DNA from: Halieaceae bacterium
GTDB lineage: Bacteria; Pseudomonadota; Gammaproteobacteria; Pseudomonadales; Halieaceae
Direction of reading: 5' to 3'
DNA length: 37,674 bases
NCBI GenBank assembly: GCA_018657645.1
Contig: JABHWT010000053.1
Location: 1-37,674, forward strand
Part shown: positions 8,806 to 17,031 of the stretch, in pieces
How positions within the stretch are numbered: the first letter of the stretch is position 1
Layout of the letters: the number at the start of each line of letters is the position of its first letter
The notes under the pieces: generated by a model
Seen by the model: only the letters and a program-made list of their open reading frames with translations
The model's database searches: none
What the model was told of the DNA's origin: nothing
Position numbers and translations under genes: made by a program

Positions 8806-9930
8806 TTAGGTTTTTTTCTCCCCAACCAGTCCATAGGGTTCATAACTGCCGAAGGTGACAGATTCAAAGTGCGCAAATCCAACCTCACCTTCGCTTTTCA
8901 GGCGCACAAAGCTCTCGGCCCAGGCATGCTGGAATACTCTTTCTTGGCCCTCAGTTGTGACAACACGGACCGGGTGACTGGTATCCCAGACCTCCCCTTC
9001 GATATGATTCTCGCCACGCCAAACACCTTGTCCAAGGCTATCGTTAAAACCACCGAAGTAGCCGCCACCCTGGCAGTAAATCCAGCCCATGTCCTCGACT
9101 TCGTATACGCGTTCGCGGTGATTCTCGTCCAGCAAGGAGAAATGTCCACCTTTTAAGCGCGTGCTACCCTCATAGAAATTCAGGTCATGTTTGACCCGCA
9201 GTACATCGAGATCACTATCGGCAAAAAGAATCTTGGCTTCCGTGGATTGGCGCTCACCGACCTTGTTTTCCTGAAAGGTATAAAAGCCGCCGTGATCAGG
9301 CATATTGAAGAGAACCCAGTTGCGAAGCCCCACCATGGAGGGAGGTTTAAGTGGAGGAGCACCGTGCCCCCTGGGGATACCGCGCCCCGGCATAAAACCC
9401 CAGGAGTGATTGCGAAAGCAGGTAGAGCGGGCATTGCTAAGCTGAATCTGCTTGTCAGCAATGGTGATATGTCCCTCGCAGGTACCGACAATTTCATACA
9501 CGGCACGTTCGCTGAACAATATGCCATCAACCCTTTGCACGTGAACTGGGTCTTCATAGGGAGTTAGGACAGTGGTACAGGTGATCTCGCAGGATATCCC
9601 GTACTCATTGTCCTCAAGAACAAGTTTTATTTTCTTCAGGGGTTCGAGAAACTCCATACGCAGTGGGCCAACCCCAAAAAAATCCATATCACTGCGCAAG
9701 CGTCTCGAGACGCGAATATTGTACTGCTTTCCCCGGTGTCGAATGGCGATAAAGCCGTCCAGAACATCGTTATTCTGGTACAGGCGCAAGCTGGCGATAA
9801 GCGCGACTTCGCCGGCGTCATCGCACAGGCAGATGTAGTGGCCATCGTTCCAGTTCTTGTCACTACTTGCGACAGTGGAAAATGTGCCAGCTATTTGGTG
9901 ATAGGGGTATTCATCTGCTCTGGTTAACAT
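8806..9930 (-). CDS. DUF7065/DUF7064-type protein (lipocalin-like, hydroxyneurosporene-synthase-like fold)
   Basis: 374 residues, no signal peptide. The start LTRADEYPYHQIAGTFSTV and the strand GEVALIASLRLYQNNDVLDG, followed by GKQYNIRVSRRL, fit the N-terminal DUF7065 pattern. The later NHSWGFMPGRG and DHGGFYTF stretches fit the C-terminal DUF7064 half. The protein is rich in beta strands and Trp/His and recalls CrtC/AttH double-lipocalin proteins acting on hydrophobic compounds (family-level inference). Such genes are often seen near phosphotransferase, SDR and acyl-CoA genes in marine proteobacteria. It is the promoter-proximal gene of the minus-strand run and faces gldA across a 303-nt divergent region. 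Confidence 0.72.
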   Translation of the reverse strand: MLTRADEYPYHQIAGTFSTVASSDKNWNDGHYICLCDDAGEVALIASLRLYQNNDVLDGFIAIRHRGKQYNIRVSRRLRSDMDFFGVGPLRMEFLEPLKKIKLVLEDNEYGISCEITCTTVLTPYEDPVHVQRVDGILFSERAVYEIVGTCEGHITIADKQIQLSNARSTCFRNHSWGFMPGRGIPRGHGAPPLKPPSMVGLRNWVLFNMPDHGGFYTFQENKVGERQSTEAKILFADSDLDVLRVKHDLNFYEGSTRLKGGHFSLLDENHRERVYEVEDMGWIYCQGGGYFGGFNDSLGQGVWRGENHIEGEVWDTSHPVRVVTTEGQERVFQHAWAESFVRLKSEGEVGFAHFESVTFGSYEPYGLVGEKKT

Positions 9931-10233
9931 GCCTTACATCCCTGTCTATGATGGAACTTATTCTTCGCGCTGGTATCTGCCGACCAGAAGTCGCCAGATG
10001 CACTGCATATCTCACGATGCGTCATTGTTTGTATCAAGCTATTTTGAATATTGTTCAAATACTACTTTGCTGCCATAACAAGTCAAGTTTTAAGTTGTCT
10101 AGTTAATATCCCTATGCCCCTATATCTGATTGGATTGTTTGGGACCGACAGCCTGTGATAGATTTATCCTGATCAGCGTAAGTTCGAAATTAGAAACATC
10201 TCGCATCGTAACAGGCATATAAAGGAGCAAGTT
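9931..10233. promoter_or_regulatory. divergent intergenic region with candidate operator and promoter
   Basis: AT-rich 303-nt gap between the DUF7065/7064 gene (minus) and the gldA-like gene (plus). TTTGAA-TATTG-TTCAAA at 10043-10059 is a perfect 6-bp inverted repeat with a 5-nt spacer, suited to a dimeric repressor such as a TetR-type regulator. TTGTTT (10135-10140) and TAGATT (10159-10164), 18 nt apart, form a possible sigma70 promoter for gldA. AAAGGAG at 10221-10227 is the gldA ribosome binding site. No regulator gene lies next to it. All but the RBS are predictions by eye. Confidence 0.4.
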
Positions 10234-11418
10234 GTGGCAGATCCCTACTTTCCGCAGATGGTATTTACTGGCGAAGGAGAACGAGTGCCGAGGGTTCTCG
10301 TTGCACCCCAGCGCTATATCCAGGGCAACGGCGTGCTGGATCATATGGGACGCTACCTGACACTATTGAATGCCAAGCGTGCGGGGATGGTCATCTCCGG
10401 CAGAGGGCAGCAATCCGATGGATTACGGGTCGTAGATTCGCTGAAGAATAATAATATCGAACCCGTAATCAGTACGTTCACCGGTGAATGCTCGCTTGAG
10501 GAGGTTGATCGACATGTGACTAATCTCCGGGCAGAAAAACTGGATTGCCTGATAGCAATGGGTGGAGGGAAGTGCGTGGATGCAGGCAAATGCATTGCTT
10601 ACCGGCTCGATATTCCCGTGGTGGTGGTCCCGACTCTGGCATCCAACGATGCACCGTGTTCAGCATTGAGCGTCCTCTACACGCCCGACGGTGTAAGCAG
10701 CGGCGCAGAGTTCTTTCCTCAGAATCCTGTATTGGTGGTTGTTGATACAGGGGTTGTTGCCAATGCAAGTGAACGCTACCTGGTCGCCGGTATGGGTGAT
10801 GCGATGGCCACCTTGTATGAAGCCAGAGTTTGTCTTAACAACCCCAATGCAAGAACGACCATCGGTGCAAGACCCACCCTGGCATCGATAGCCATCGGTG
10901 AAATTTGTGCAAAAACACTATACGACCAGGGTGCGGAAGCCATCGATTCGGTGACCCGTTGTACTGCTGATACCTGTCTCGAGAATGTTGTTGAGGCCAA
11001 TACCTTGCTGAGCGGGATTGGCTTTGAAAGTGGCGGCCTGGCAGTTGCTCACGGCATTGCACAGAGTTATACGGCAGTGCCGGTTACCCACCAGAATTAC
11101 CTGCATGGCGAGCATGTGGCCATGGGCACATTGACCCAATTAATGATGGAGTCTGTTGACGAGGCAAAACGCGTAGCAGAATTTTTCGCTCGTGTTGGAT
11201 TGCCTGTTCACCTTGGCCAGATGTCACTGGGTAGCGATGATAATGCGGCCCTCGATACGTTGATCGAAGGGACAATCAATTGGCCCACAAGCCACAATAT
11301 GCCAATGCCTGTTACACCTGAGCTTGTCAGGTCATCTATTCTGAGTGCGCATGAACTGGGTCTTTCTGTGACCCGCGATAAAGGTGACAGTGCCTATAGG
11401 AAACTGCATTCTGATTAA
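10234..11418 (+). CDS. gldA: glycerol dehydrogenase-like iron/zinc-containing alcohol dehydrogenase
   Basis: 394 residues, slightly longer than typical GldA (about 365-370) because of an N-terminal extension. It starts at GTG with AAAGGAG 6 nt upstream. The NAD-binding domain has IAMGGGKCVDAGK (residues 107-119), the GGGK(x)D motif, and PTLASNDAPCS near 133-143. The three metal ligands of GldA are all present with proper spacing: D189 (GMGDA), H273 (VAHGIAQ) and H291 (LHGEH). It should oxidise glycerol or a related diol to a hydroxyketone with NAD+ in the cytosol. The family also acts on 1,2-propanediol and similar diols, so the substrate is not certain. Confidence 0.85.
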   Translation: MADPYFPQMVFTGEGERVPRVLVAPQRYIQGNGVLDHMGRYLTLLNAKRAGMVISGRGQQSDGLRVVDSLKNNNIEPVISTFTGECSLEEVDRHVTNLRAEKLDCLIAMGGGKCVDAGKCIAYRLDIPVVVVPTLASNDAPCSALSVLYTPDGVSSGAEFFPQNPVLVVVDTGVVANASERYLVAGMGDAMATLYEARVCLNNPNARTTIGARPTLASIAIGEICAKTLYDQGAEAIDSVTRCTADTCLENVVEANTLLSGIGFESGGLAVAHGIAQSYTAVPVTHQNYLHGEHVAMGTLTQLMMESVDEAKRVAEFFARVGLPVHLGQMSLGSDDNAALDTLIEGTINWPTSHNMPMPVTPELVRSSILSAHELGLSVTRDKGDSAYRKLHSD

Positions 11419-11424
11419 CATTGT

Positions 11425-12264
11425 TCACCTGGGCGCATACCACTGGTCCACTGGCGGTGTTGCACCAGCCCCTGCTTGAGCGGCCAGGCGACGCGCCGCT
11501 GATTCCAGCAGGCCGGTATTGCTTATCCCCGGGCGGTTATAGCAGTTTCGTACCAAGCTCAGGCTCTCGCCAGGCAACGCTTTGGGCAGGTTGAAATCCT
11601 CGCGCAAACAGCATTGCAGCACATCGTCGTCATCGTATACCCGGTTCATAGCCTCGCGATATATTCCGCACATCGTGGCTACCAGCGAGGGCTCGCGATC
11701 AAGCAGATCACCTCGTACAGCAAGACCTGTACTGGGCAGCCGAATGTGATCGCCAAGGTGGGCGATCAGGTGAGTTCCTCGCTCCTGTATCTGAGCTGGC
11801 AGGAACAGGGAACTGAGCAACGCCGCACCGGTGCTACCATCGAGTAACAGACCCAGACGAGAAATGTCATCTCGCGCCGGCCTCAAATCAGCGGCAACGC
11901 CGTGCTCGGCCAGCACGGATACCAGCATTCTAGCGGGCGGCGCCGGGTCGGGAAAAGTAGCGATTGACAGGCCCTCCAAATCATCAAGGTTCCGGGCCGG
12001 CGACCCGCTGTACAGCCAGAACATGGGCCGGTCACAGGCGATGAAGACCAGTTTGTAGTTCTCGCCGCGCAGTGCCGCATCCAGGGCAGCGCCGCAGGCT
12101 GCGTGAAAGGTTCGTAGCGGTAAATCCCCGGCTGCGGTGAAGTTCGTGTCGACCAGCACTACCTGTAGCCCCTCCGCCTCATACAGGCCACAACGCCGGG
12201 CAATGAAATGACAGAGCAACTCGTGGATGTCGAAGGCCTTGTAGCCCAATTGAACCCTTAGCAA
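11425..12264 (-). CDS. NMT1/THI5-like substrate-binding domain protein, no signal peptide
   Basis: 279 residues with the periplasmic-binding-protein type 2 fold of the NMT1/SsuA-like group: an early FIARRCGLYEAEGLQVVLVD segment, then LDDLEGLSIATFP and LAVRGDLLDREP. Family members normally have a signal peptide; here the protein starts directly with MLRVQLGYKAFDIHELLCHF and has no hydrophobic leader, so it is probably cytosolic. No ABC permease or ATPase is nearby. It overlaps the LLM gene by 7 nt, so the two are translated together, and it may bind the LLM substrate or act as a partner or enzyme (inference). Confidence 0.68.
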   Translation of the reverse strand: MLRVQLGYKAFDIHELLCHFIARRCGLYEAEGLQVVLVDTNFTAAGDLPLRTFHAACGAALDAALRGENYKLVFIACDRPMFWLYSGSPARNLDDLEGLSIATFPDPAPPARMLVSVLAEHGVAADLRPARDDISRLGLLLDGSTGAALLSSLFLPAQIQERGTHLIAHLGDHIRLPSTGLAVRGDLLDREPSLVATMCGIYREAMNRVYDDDDVLQCCLREDFNLPKALPGESLSLVRNCYNRPGISNTGLLESAARRLAAQAGAGATPPVDQWYAPR

Positions 12265-13292
12265 GCCGCTGATCCTTGCAGTAATGCGCTCCGGGTCGTG
12301 CAGTCGAAGTGCGGCATAACCTGCTTCGCAAATGTTTCGATATAGGGTCCTGGGCTGGACATGCCAGCAGGCCAGACAAAGCCATCAACGCCGAGCTCAA
12401 CCAGAGCCTGAAAACGCGGTATCGCCTCCTCTGGTGTTCCTGCGATCGCGACGGCATCCAGAATACGGTCGGTCAACAGATCCTTGTGTCGAGCCTCGTT
12501 ACTGCCGTGCTCGGCGTAATCATACTGGGATTTCATCCTGGCCAATTCTTCGTAGAGCTGGTCGTCAAAATACTCTCGAGGCACCGTCGTAAACACGGTG
12601 CCGGCGGCGACCGATGCGTAACCCTTAACCTCCTCACGGGCTCTATAGCGATCGTCTGATACGGCACAGGCAACACGCACCAGGAGTTTAATAGTGTGAA
12701 AGTCGCGGCCCGCTTCTTCGGCGCCTGCCCGTATGTTGTCCAGGGCATATTGCACCAGGCGCGGATCCGAGCCGACCTGGAACAGCACGCCATCGGCAAT
12801 CCGACCCCCAAGGCGTAGCGACCGGGGGCCCGAGCAGGCCATAACGATGGGCACATCACGCTCCGAGAAGGCCATGTGCAGTTCTTTTCCCTCGTATTCG
12901 ATTCGCTCGCCGCGGATCAAGGCGCGCAGAGTCCTGACCTTTTCTTCAAACACCGCCAGGCGCTCCGGCTTCAGACCCAGGTTATGAACGGCGCTTTCGC
13001 CCACTCCGATACCGCAGATGGCCCGGCCGCCGGACAGTTCCTGCAGACTGGCCCAGCTATTGGCCAGCACTGCGGGATGTCGGGTCACCGTGTGGGTGAC
13101 GCCAGTGGCCAGCGCAAGTTGCTCGGTCTGCACAGCCAGTGCAGCCAGGATGCTGTATGCATCGCGCATTACCGAGTGCGAATCTGCTATCCAGACACCA
13201 CTATAGCCCAGCTGTTCGGCGCGAAGTGCCAGATCAATACAGTCCTGGATGGGGCGATTGGGCAGGATGCCCAGGTCGAAAGATATGCTCAT
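12258..13292 (-). CDS. LLM class flavin-dependent oxidoreductase
   Basis: 344 residues with the luciferase-like TIM barrel: an N-terminal SFDLGILPNRPIQDCIDLA strand-helix, YSGVWIADSH near 33-42, ALATGVTHTVTRHPAVLA near 61-78, GRAICGIGVGES near 89-100 and VDGFVWPAG near the C-terminus. This is the F420/FMN-dependent methylene-H4MPT-reductase-like subgroup. It would use reduced flavin, and oxygen if a monooxygenase, on an unknown substrate. It is the first gene of a two-gene unit with the NMT1-like protein. No flavin reductase gene is seen nearby. Confidence 0.85.
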   Translation of the reverse strand: MSISFDLGILPNRPIQDCIDLALRAEQLGYSGVWIADSHSVMRDAYSILAALAVQTEQLALATGVTHTVTRHPAVLANSWASLQELSGGRAICGIGVGESAVHNLGLKPERLAVFEEKVRTLRALIRGERIEYEGKELHMAFSERDVPIVMACSGPRSLRLGGRIADGVLFQVGSDPRLVQYALDNIRAGAEEAGRDFHTIKLLVRVACAVSDDRYRAREEVKGYASVAAGTVFTTVPREYFDDQLYEELARMKSQYDYAEHGSNEARHKDLLTDRILDAVAIAGTPEEAIPRFQALVELGVDGFVWPAGMSSPGPYIETFAKQVMPHFDCTTRSALLQGSAAC

Positions 13293-13553
13293 ATTCCCAT
13301 CCGGTGCCGCTAAGCGTGTACATTGGCTAACACTAACGCCCCTGTTGCTGCCTGTCTAGCCTGCGTGGAGCTCAGGACATTGACTCACAGGGTGTCGGCT
13401 CTATAACAGAGAACTACCATTTACATCATTCGTCACTGGTGACTTCAATCTGATATCGGATTCGCATAAACTTAGGGAACCTCTGCGTCGAACCTCACGC
13501 AGCGGCTCGCTGATCGCAATTTTGGTTATTGCTGTTTTTTGAATGGAGTGGGT
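13293..13553. promoter_or_regulatory. divergent promoter region, LLM gene / hybrid kinase gene
   Basis: TTGACT (13380-13385) and TATAAC (13402-13407), separated by 16 nt, form a good sigma70-type promoter reading toward the kinase gene, leaving a leader of about 140 nt. Two palindromes lie in the leader: GTCAC-TG-GTGAC at 13432-13443 and the near-palindrome ATCTGATATCGGAT at 13448-13461; either could be an operator. No RNA family was recognised. Predictions by eye only. Confidence 0.4.
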
Positions 13554-14744
13554 GTGGCTGTGAAATCACGTGAGACGGAAAAAAAACCGGGGTCGAACGC
13601 TGAAAGTAGATCTATGAAGATGGATGTCATTGCTCAGCTTTCAGGCGGTATAGCCCACGAGTTCAATAACATTCTGGGTATTGCCCTTGGCAATGTTGAG
13701 ATGTTGGAGCATTCCCTGGCCGAGGGAGGGAAAGCCACCGACAAGCAACTTCTATACCTGGAAAAAGCAAAGAAGGCCGTTCTGAGGGGAGCGGAGCTGA
13801 ACAAATCAATGGCAGCACTGTCCCGACAGGCACCACAAACCTACAAGCCGATTAACATCAATACAACAGTCGGTCACCTGGATGCCTTCCTTGGTGGTGC
13901 GCGCATGCCAATGATTAAAATACACTATGATCTGGAGGAGGACCTGTGGCCTGTGAGGCTTGATATTGGCGAGTTTGAGGATGCCATGATTAACCTCGTG
14001 TTGAATGCCCAGGAGGCTATGGACGGGGCTGGGAACTTGATCATCCGCTCCCGCAACGAGGCCGTTATCAACCAGACCAACGAATCTGGCAATCCAATAA
14101 ATGGAGACCACGTGATAGTTGAGATCGCCGATTCCGGCAGGGGAATCGAAGCGGCAGATGTCCCACGGCTGTTTGAGCCTTTCTTTAGCAATGGATCGGT
14201 AGGAAGCGGCACTGGCCTGGGACTTACCATGGTGTATGCGTTCGTGAAACGATGCAAGGGTCACATGCAGGTGGATACGGTAAGAGGGGAGGGCACGACC
14301 TTTCGTTTATTTTTTGCTCGCGCCAAGGGAACCGGCGTAGAGGCAGACAACGAACAGGAAAAAACTACCGTCACCGGGGGCGACGAGACGATTTTGGTTG
14401 TTGATGATGAAATGGAAATGGCCGACTATGCATCGGCCGTTCTGGAGCACCATGGCTATAAGGTGGTCAGTGTTAATAATGTTGAAGGTGCCAAGCAGTA
14501 CCTGGCCAGGGGCGAGGGCGTCGATCTCATTTTTTCCGACATTGTGATGCCCAATGGCTCGGGCTTTGAGCTTGCAAAATACGTAGAGCAGCAACAATTA
14601 CCCAGCAAACTGCTGTTAACATCGGGATATTATGATGCAAAGGCATTGAGTCCAGCGTACCAGGTGCTGACGGACAATATGCTGGCGAAACCCTATGACA
14701 GAGAAACCTTATTGCGAAAGGTACGTGAAATCCTGGACAGTTGA
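13554..14744 (+). CDS. hybrid histidine kinase/response regulator lacking a sensor domain
   Basis: 396 residues from GTG 13554. The dimerisation/phosphoacceptor helix has GGIAHEFNNILG with H35. The HATPase_c domain has an N-box (NLVLNAQEAM), G1 (IADSGRGIE), F-box (FEPFFSNG) and G2 (GTGLGLTMVY). A receiver domain follows from about residue 278: acidic pair VVDDE, phospho-acceptor D329 (FSDIVMP), T/S position (LTSG) and K379 (AKPYD). There is no membrane segment or PAS/GAF input domain, so it is soluble and takes its signal from elsewhere. Start choice: the frame opens with TTG at 13539, but GGAG at 13545-13548 sits 5 nt before GTG 13554; ATG 13614 is another option, and ATG 13543 is out of frame. 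Confidence 0.85.
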   Translation: MAVKSRETEKKPGSNAESRSMKMDVIAQLSGGIAHEFNNILGIALGNVEMLEHSLAEGGKATDKQLLYLEKAKKAVLRGAELNKSMAALSRQAPQTYKPININTTVGHLDAFLGGARMPMIKIHYDLEEDLWPVRLDIGEFEDAMINLVLNAQEAMDGAGNLIIRSRNEAVINQTNESGNPINGDHVIVEIADSGRGIEAADVPRLFEPFFSNGSVGSGTGLGLTMVYAFVKRCKGHMQVDTVRGEGTTFRLFFARAKGTGVEADNEQEKTTVTGGDETILVVDDEMEMADYASAVLEHHGYKVVSVNNVEGAKQYLARGEGVDLIFSDIVMPNGSGFELAKYVEQQQLPSKLLLTSGYYDAKALSPAYQVLTDNMLAKPYDRETLLRKVREILDS

Positions 14745-14785
14745 TCCGCGTATCCATTGAATAACACATAGCATTTGGAAGAATT

Positions 14786-15481
14786 ATGAGCGAGGAAAAA
14801 GTCTATAGGCAGGTAAAATTTGTAAGGCCGGCCGGGGCCACTGAAATTCTGCTGGTCCGCCACGGTGAATCGCGGGCCGCCAGTGCGGATAAACCTTTTC
14901 CCCTGGTGGAAGGGCAGGGGGACCCGGAACTGGCCGAGGCGGGGCGAGAGCAGGCCGAAAAATTGGGTCAGCGTCTGGCAAACCACGCGATTGATGCCGT
15001 GTATGTAACAAATTTGCGTAGGACGCATGAAACCGCCGCGCCCCTGTGTCGAATTAGGAACATGACCCCCCGGGTTGTCAAAGATCTAAGAGAAGTCCAC
15101 CTGGGAGAATGGGAGGGAGGACTTTTTCGAATCAAAGCTCACGAGGGTCACCCACTGATTATGGAGATGCGCGAGCACCAGGAGTGGGGGAAAATTCCAG
15201 GCGGGGAGACCAACGCGCAACTTGATGAGAGAGTAAGGCGAGGCCTCGATGGCATTATCGATAAGCATCCCGATCAGGTTGTAATGGTCGTGGTCCATGG
15301 GGGTGTGATTGGTAGCATTCTATCTCAGGCCACTGGCTCACAGCCTTTTGCTTTCACTGGCGCAGACAATGGATCCATCAGCCATCTGATTGCAGTTCAG
15401 GGCCGACTGGGCCTGCGACGTTTTAACGACACCAGCCATTTATCGGCCATGATCACAGCGGACGTTGCTATGCCTACCTGA
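14786..15481 (+). CDS. histidine phosphatase family protein (phosphoglycerate mutase-like)
   Basis: 231 residues. ILLVRHGESR carries the RHG motif with catalytic H26. EVHLGEWEGG is the usual second motif with the acid, and VVVHGGVIGS holds the second catalytic His near residue 170. The fold acts by transient phosphohistidine and removes or moves phosphate on sugars, phosphoglycerate, nucleotides or alpha-ribazole phosphate; nothing fixes the substrate here. Cytosolic. It follows the hybrid kinase by 41 nt and may share its transcript. Confidence 0.87.
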   Translation: MSEEKVYRQVKFVRPAGATEILLVRHGESRAASADKPFPLVEGQGDPELAEAGREQAEKLGQRLANHAIDAVYVTNLRRTHETAAPLCRIRNMTPRVVKDLREVHLGEWEGGLFRIKAHEGHPLIMEMREHQEWGKIPGGETNAQLDERVRRGLDGIIDKHPDQVVMVVVHGGVIGSILSQATGSQPFAFTGADNGSISHLIAVQGRLGLRRFNDTSHLSAMITADVAMPT

Positions 15482-15543
15482 GAGGGGCAGATAGCGTTTC
15501 TGGTAGTTGCCCCACCGGTCGACATATCTGATAGAATAGCGTC

Positions 15544-15583
15544 GCCTTGGGTATGCGAGGAGCCCTCGCTACCATTACAAGGC
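15544..15583 (+). promoter_or_regulatory. nested hairpin in the korA leader
   Basis: GCCTTG (15544-15549) pairs with CAAGGC (15578-15583), and inside it GCGAGG (15555-15560) pairs with CCTCGC (15564-15569) around a 3-nt AGC loop. It lies just downstream of a weak promoter-like TTGCCC/TAGAAT pair (15507-15537, spacing 19) and about 110 nt before korA. It has no U-run, so a terminator is unlikely; it could stabilise or regulate the leader. Confidence 0.3.
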
Positions 15584-15693
15584 ACCAAAAGACAGTGATT
15601 ACATATTCCGCACAGCTTTGTTTTTCCGGAAAAATAATACAAACAATGGATTTCTAGTGAGTGGAACCTAGCCACAGTAGGGGATAGCTACGC

Positions 15694-16998
15694 ATGGAGA
15701 AAGAAGTACAGGGTACCACTGTAAGTAGTGTGGTTATTCGATTTGCCGGTGATTCGGGGGATGGCATGCAGTTAACTGGTAGCCAATTTGCCTCTGCGGT
15801 AGCGCAAGGAGGCAGTGAGATTGCCACCCTGCCAGATTTTCCATCTGAAATTCGGGCGCCTATCGGTACCACATCCGGCGTGAGTGGTTTTCAAATTCAG
15901 TTCGGCGATTCGGTACTTACACCCGGGGATCAGGCCGATATCCTTGTAGCGATGAATCCTGCCGCCCTGAAGGTAAATGCAGGCAGTATTGCCCACGATG
16001 GAATTATCATTATCGACATAGATGCCTTCGACAAGAAGTCGCTGGAAAAAGCAGGGTATCTGGAGCACCCCGTTATCGATGGAAAAATGGATGGCAGGGT
16101 GGTTTACAGCGTGCCCATTACCTCCAGAACCTTGGCAACACTGGATGAATCAAGTATTCCGCGAAAAGATCGCGCGCGGTGTAAGAATTTTTTTACACTT
16201 GGCATATTACTGTGGCTACACGAGCACGAGGCAGATGTCACAGTTACCTATTTGAAGGAGAAGTTTGCCAGCAAGCCGGAGCTTGCCGAGGCCAATATCA
16301 AGGTCTTGTCGGAGGGTATGCTATATGCCCACAATAGCGGTATTTTTCAATCCCGGTATAGTCTTAAGGAATCCAATCTGGCACCGGGTACCTACAGGAA
16401 TCTCTCGGGCAATCAGGCCATCGCATTGGGGCTAATAGCCGCTGCCAGTGGCGCGGGATTAGAGATTTTTCTGGGAAGCTACCCCATAACGCCAGCTACC
16501 GATATTCTGCAGGAGCTGGCGCTGCATAAGAACTTTGGTGTTAGGACCTACCAGGCCGAAGACGAGATAGCGGGTATTTGTAGTGCCATAGGCGCCGCCT
16601 TTGCCGGGGCCCTTGCGGTTACCACTACCTCGGGGCCGGGTATGTCCCTAAAAACCGAGGCACTTGGACTGGCGGTGATCTCGGAACTACCTCTGATAGT
16701 CATCAATGTGCAGCGCGGAGGACCCTCAACCGGCCTGCCCACTAAAACCGAGCAGAGCGATTTGCTGCAAGCCTTGTTTGGTCGGCACGGGGAGTGCCCT
16801 CTACCGGTCATTGCAACGCGGTCACCCGCGGACTGCTTTTATCAGGCTATTGAGGCATCGAGAATTGCATTGAAATATATGACTCCGGTTATCCTGCTGT
16901 CAGATGGCTATCTGGGCAATGGATCAGAACCTTTCCAGGTGCCCAGAGTCGAAGATTTACCGGACTTGAGTGGGCTGAAAAAAGACGTTGAGGTATAG
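15694..16998 (+). CDS. korA: 2-oxoacid:ferredoxin oxidoreductase alpha subunit, N-terminal part (ends at in-frame TAG)
   Basis: 434 residues; AGGGGA at 15679-15684 lies 9 nt before the ATG. The N-terminal gamma-type domain begins IRFAGDSGDGMQLTGSQFA (about residues 10-28). The pyrimidine-binding alpha domain starts near 245 with LGSYPITPATDILQELA and continues with TTTSGPGMSLKTEALGL and QRGGPSTGLPTKTEQSDLLQ. With KorB it makes the CoA-dependent 2-oxoglutarate (or related 2-oxoacid) oxidoreductase that reduces ferredoxin. Family members of this fused type are about 600-620 residues. Here translation stops at TAG 16996-16998, and the same frame continues with conserved family sequence, so this is an interrupted korA rather than a naturally short one. 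Confidence 0.88.
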   Translation: MEKEVQGTTVSSVVIRFAGDSGDGMQLTGSQFASAVAQGGSEIATLPDFPSEIRAPIGTTSGVSGFQIQFGDSVLTPGDQADILVAMNPAALKVNAGSIAHDGIIIIDIDAFDKKSLEKAGYLEHPVIDGKMDGRVVYSVPITSRTLATLDESSIPRKDRARCKNFFTLGILLWLHEHEADVTVTYLKEKFASKPELAEANIKVLSEGMLYAHNSGIFQSRYSLKESNLAPGTYRNLSGNQAIALGLIAAASGAGLEIFLGSYPITPATDILQELALHKNFGVRTYQAEDEIAGICSAIGAAFAGALAVTTTSGPGMSLKTEALGLAVISELPLIVINVQRGGPSTGLPTKTEQSDLLQALFGRHGECPLPVIATRSPADCFYQAIEASRIALKYMTPVILLSDGYLGNGSEPFQVPRVEDLPDLSGLKKDVEV

Positions 16999-17031
16999 GG
17001 TTTTTCTCCCTACCGGAGAGACGAGCGCACT

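Noticed and set aside
16996-16998. amber codon read as a recoded amino acid (e.g. pyrrolysine) throughout the genome
   Set aside because: TAG ends many intact genes here at expected lengths, and there is no pylT/pylS-like gene in the window. A local mutation, error or suppression is simpler.
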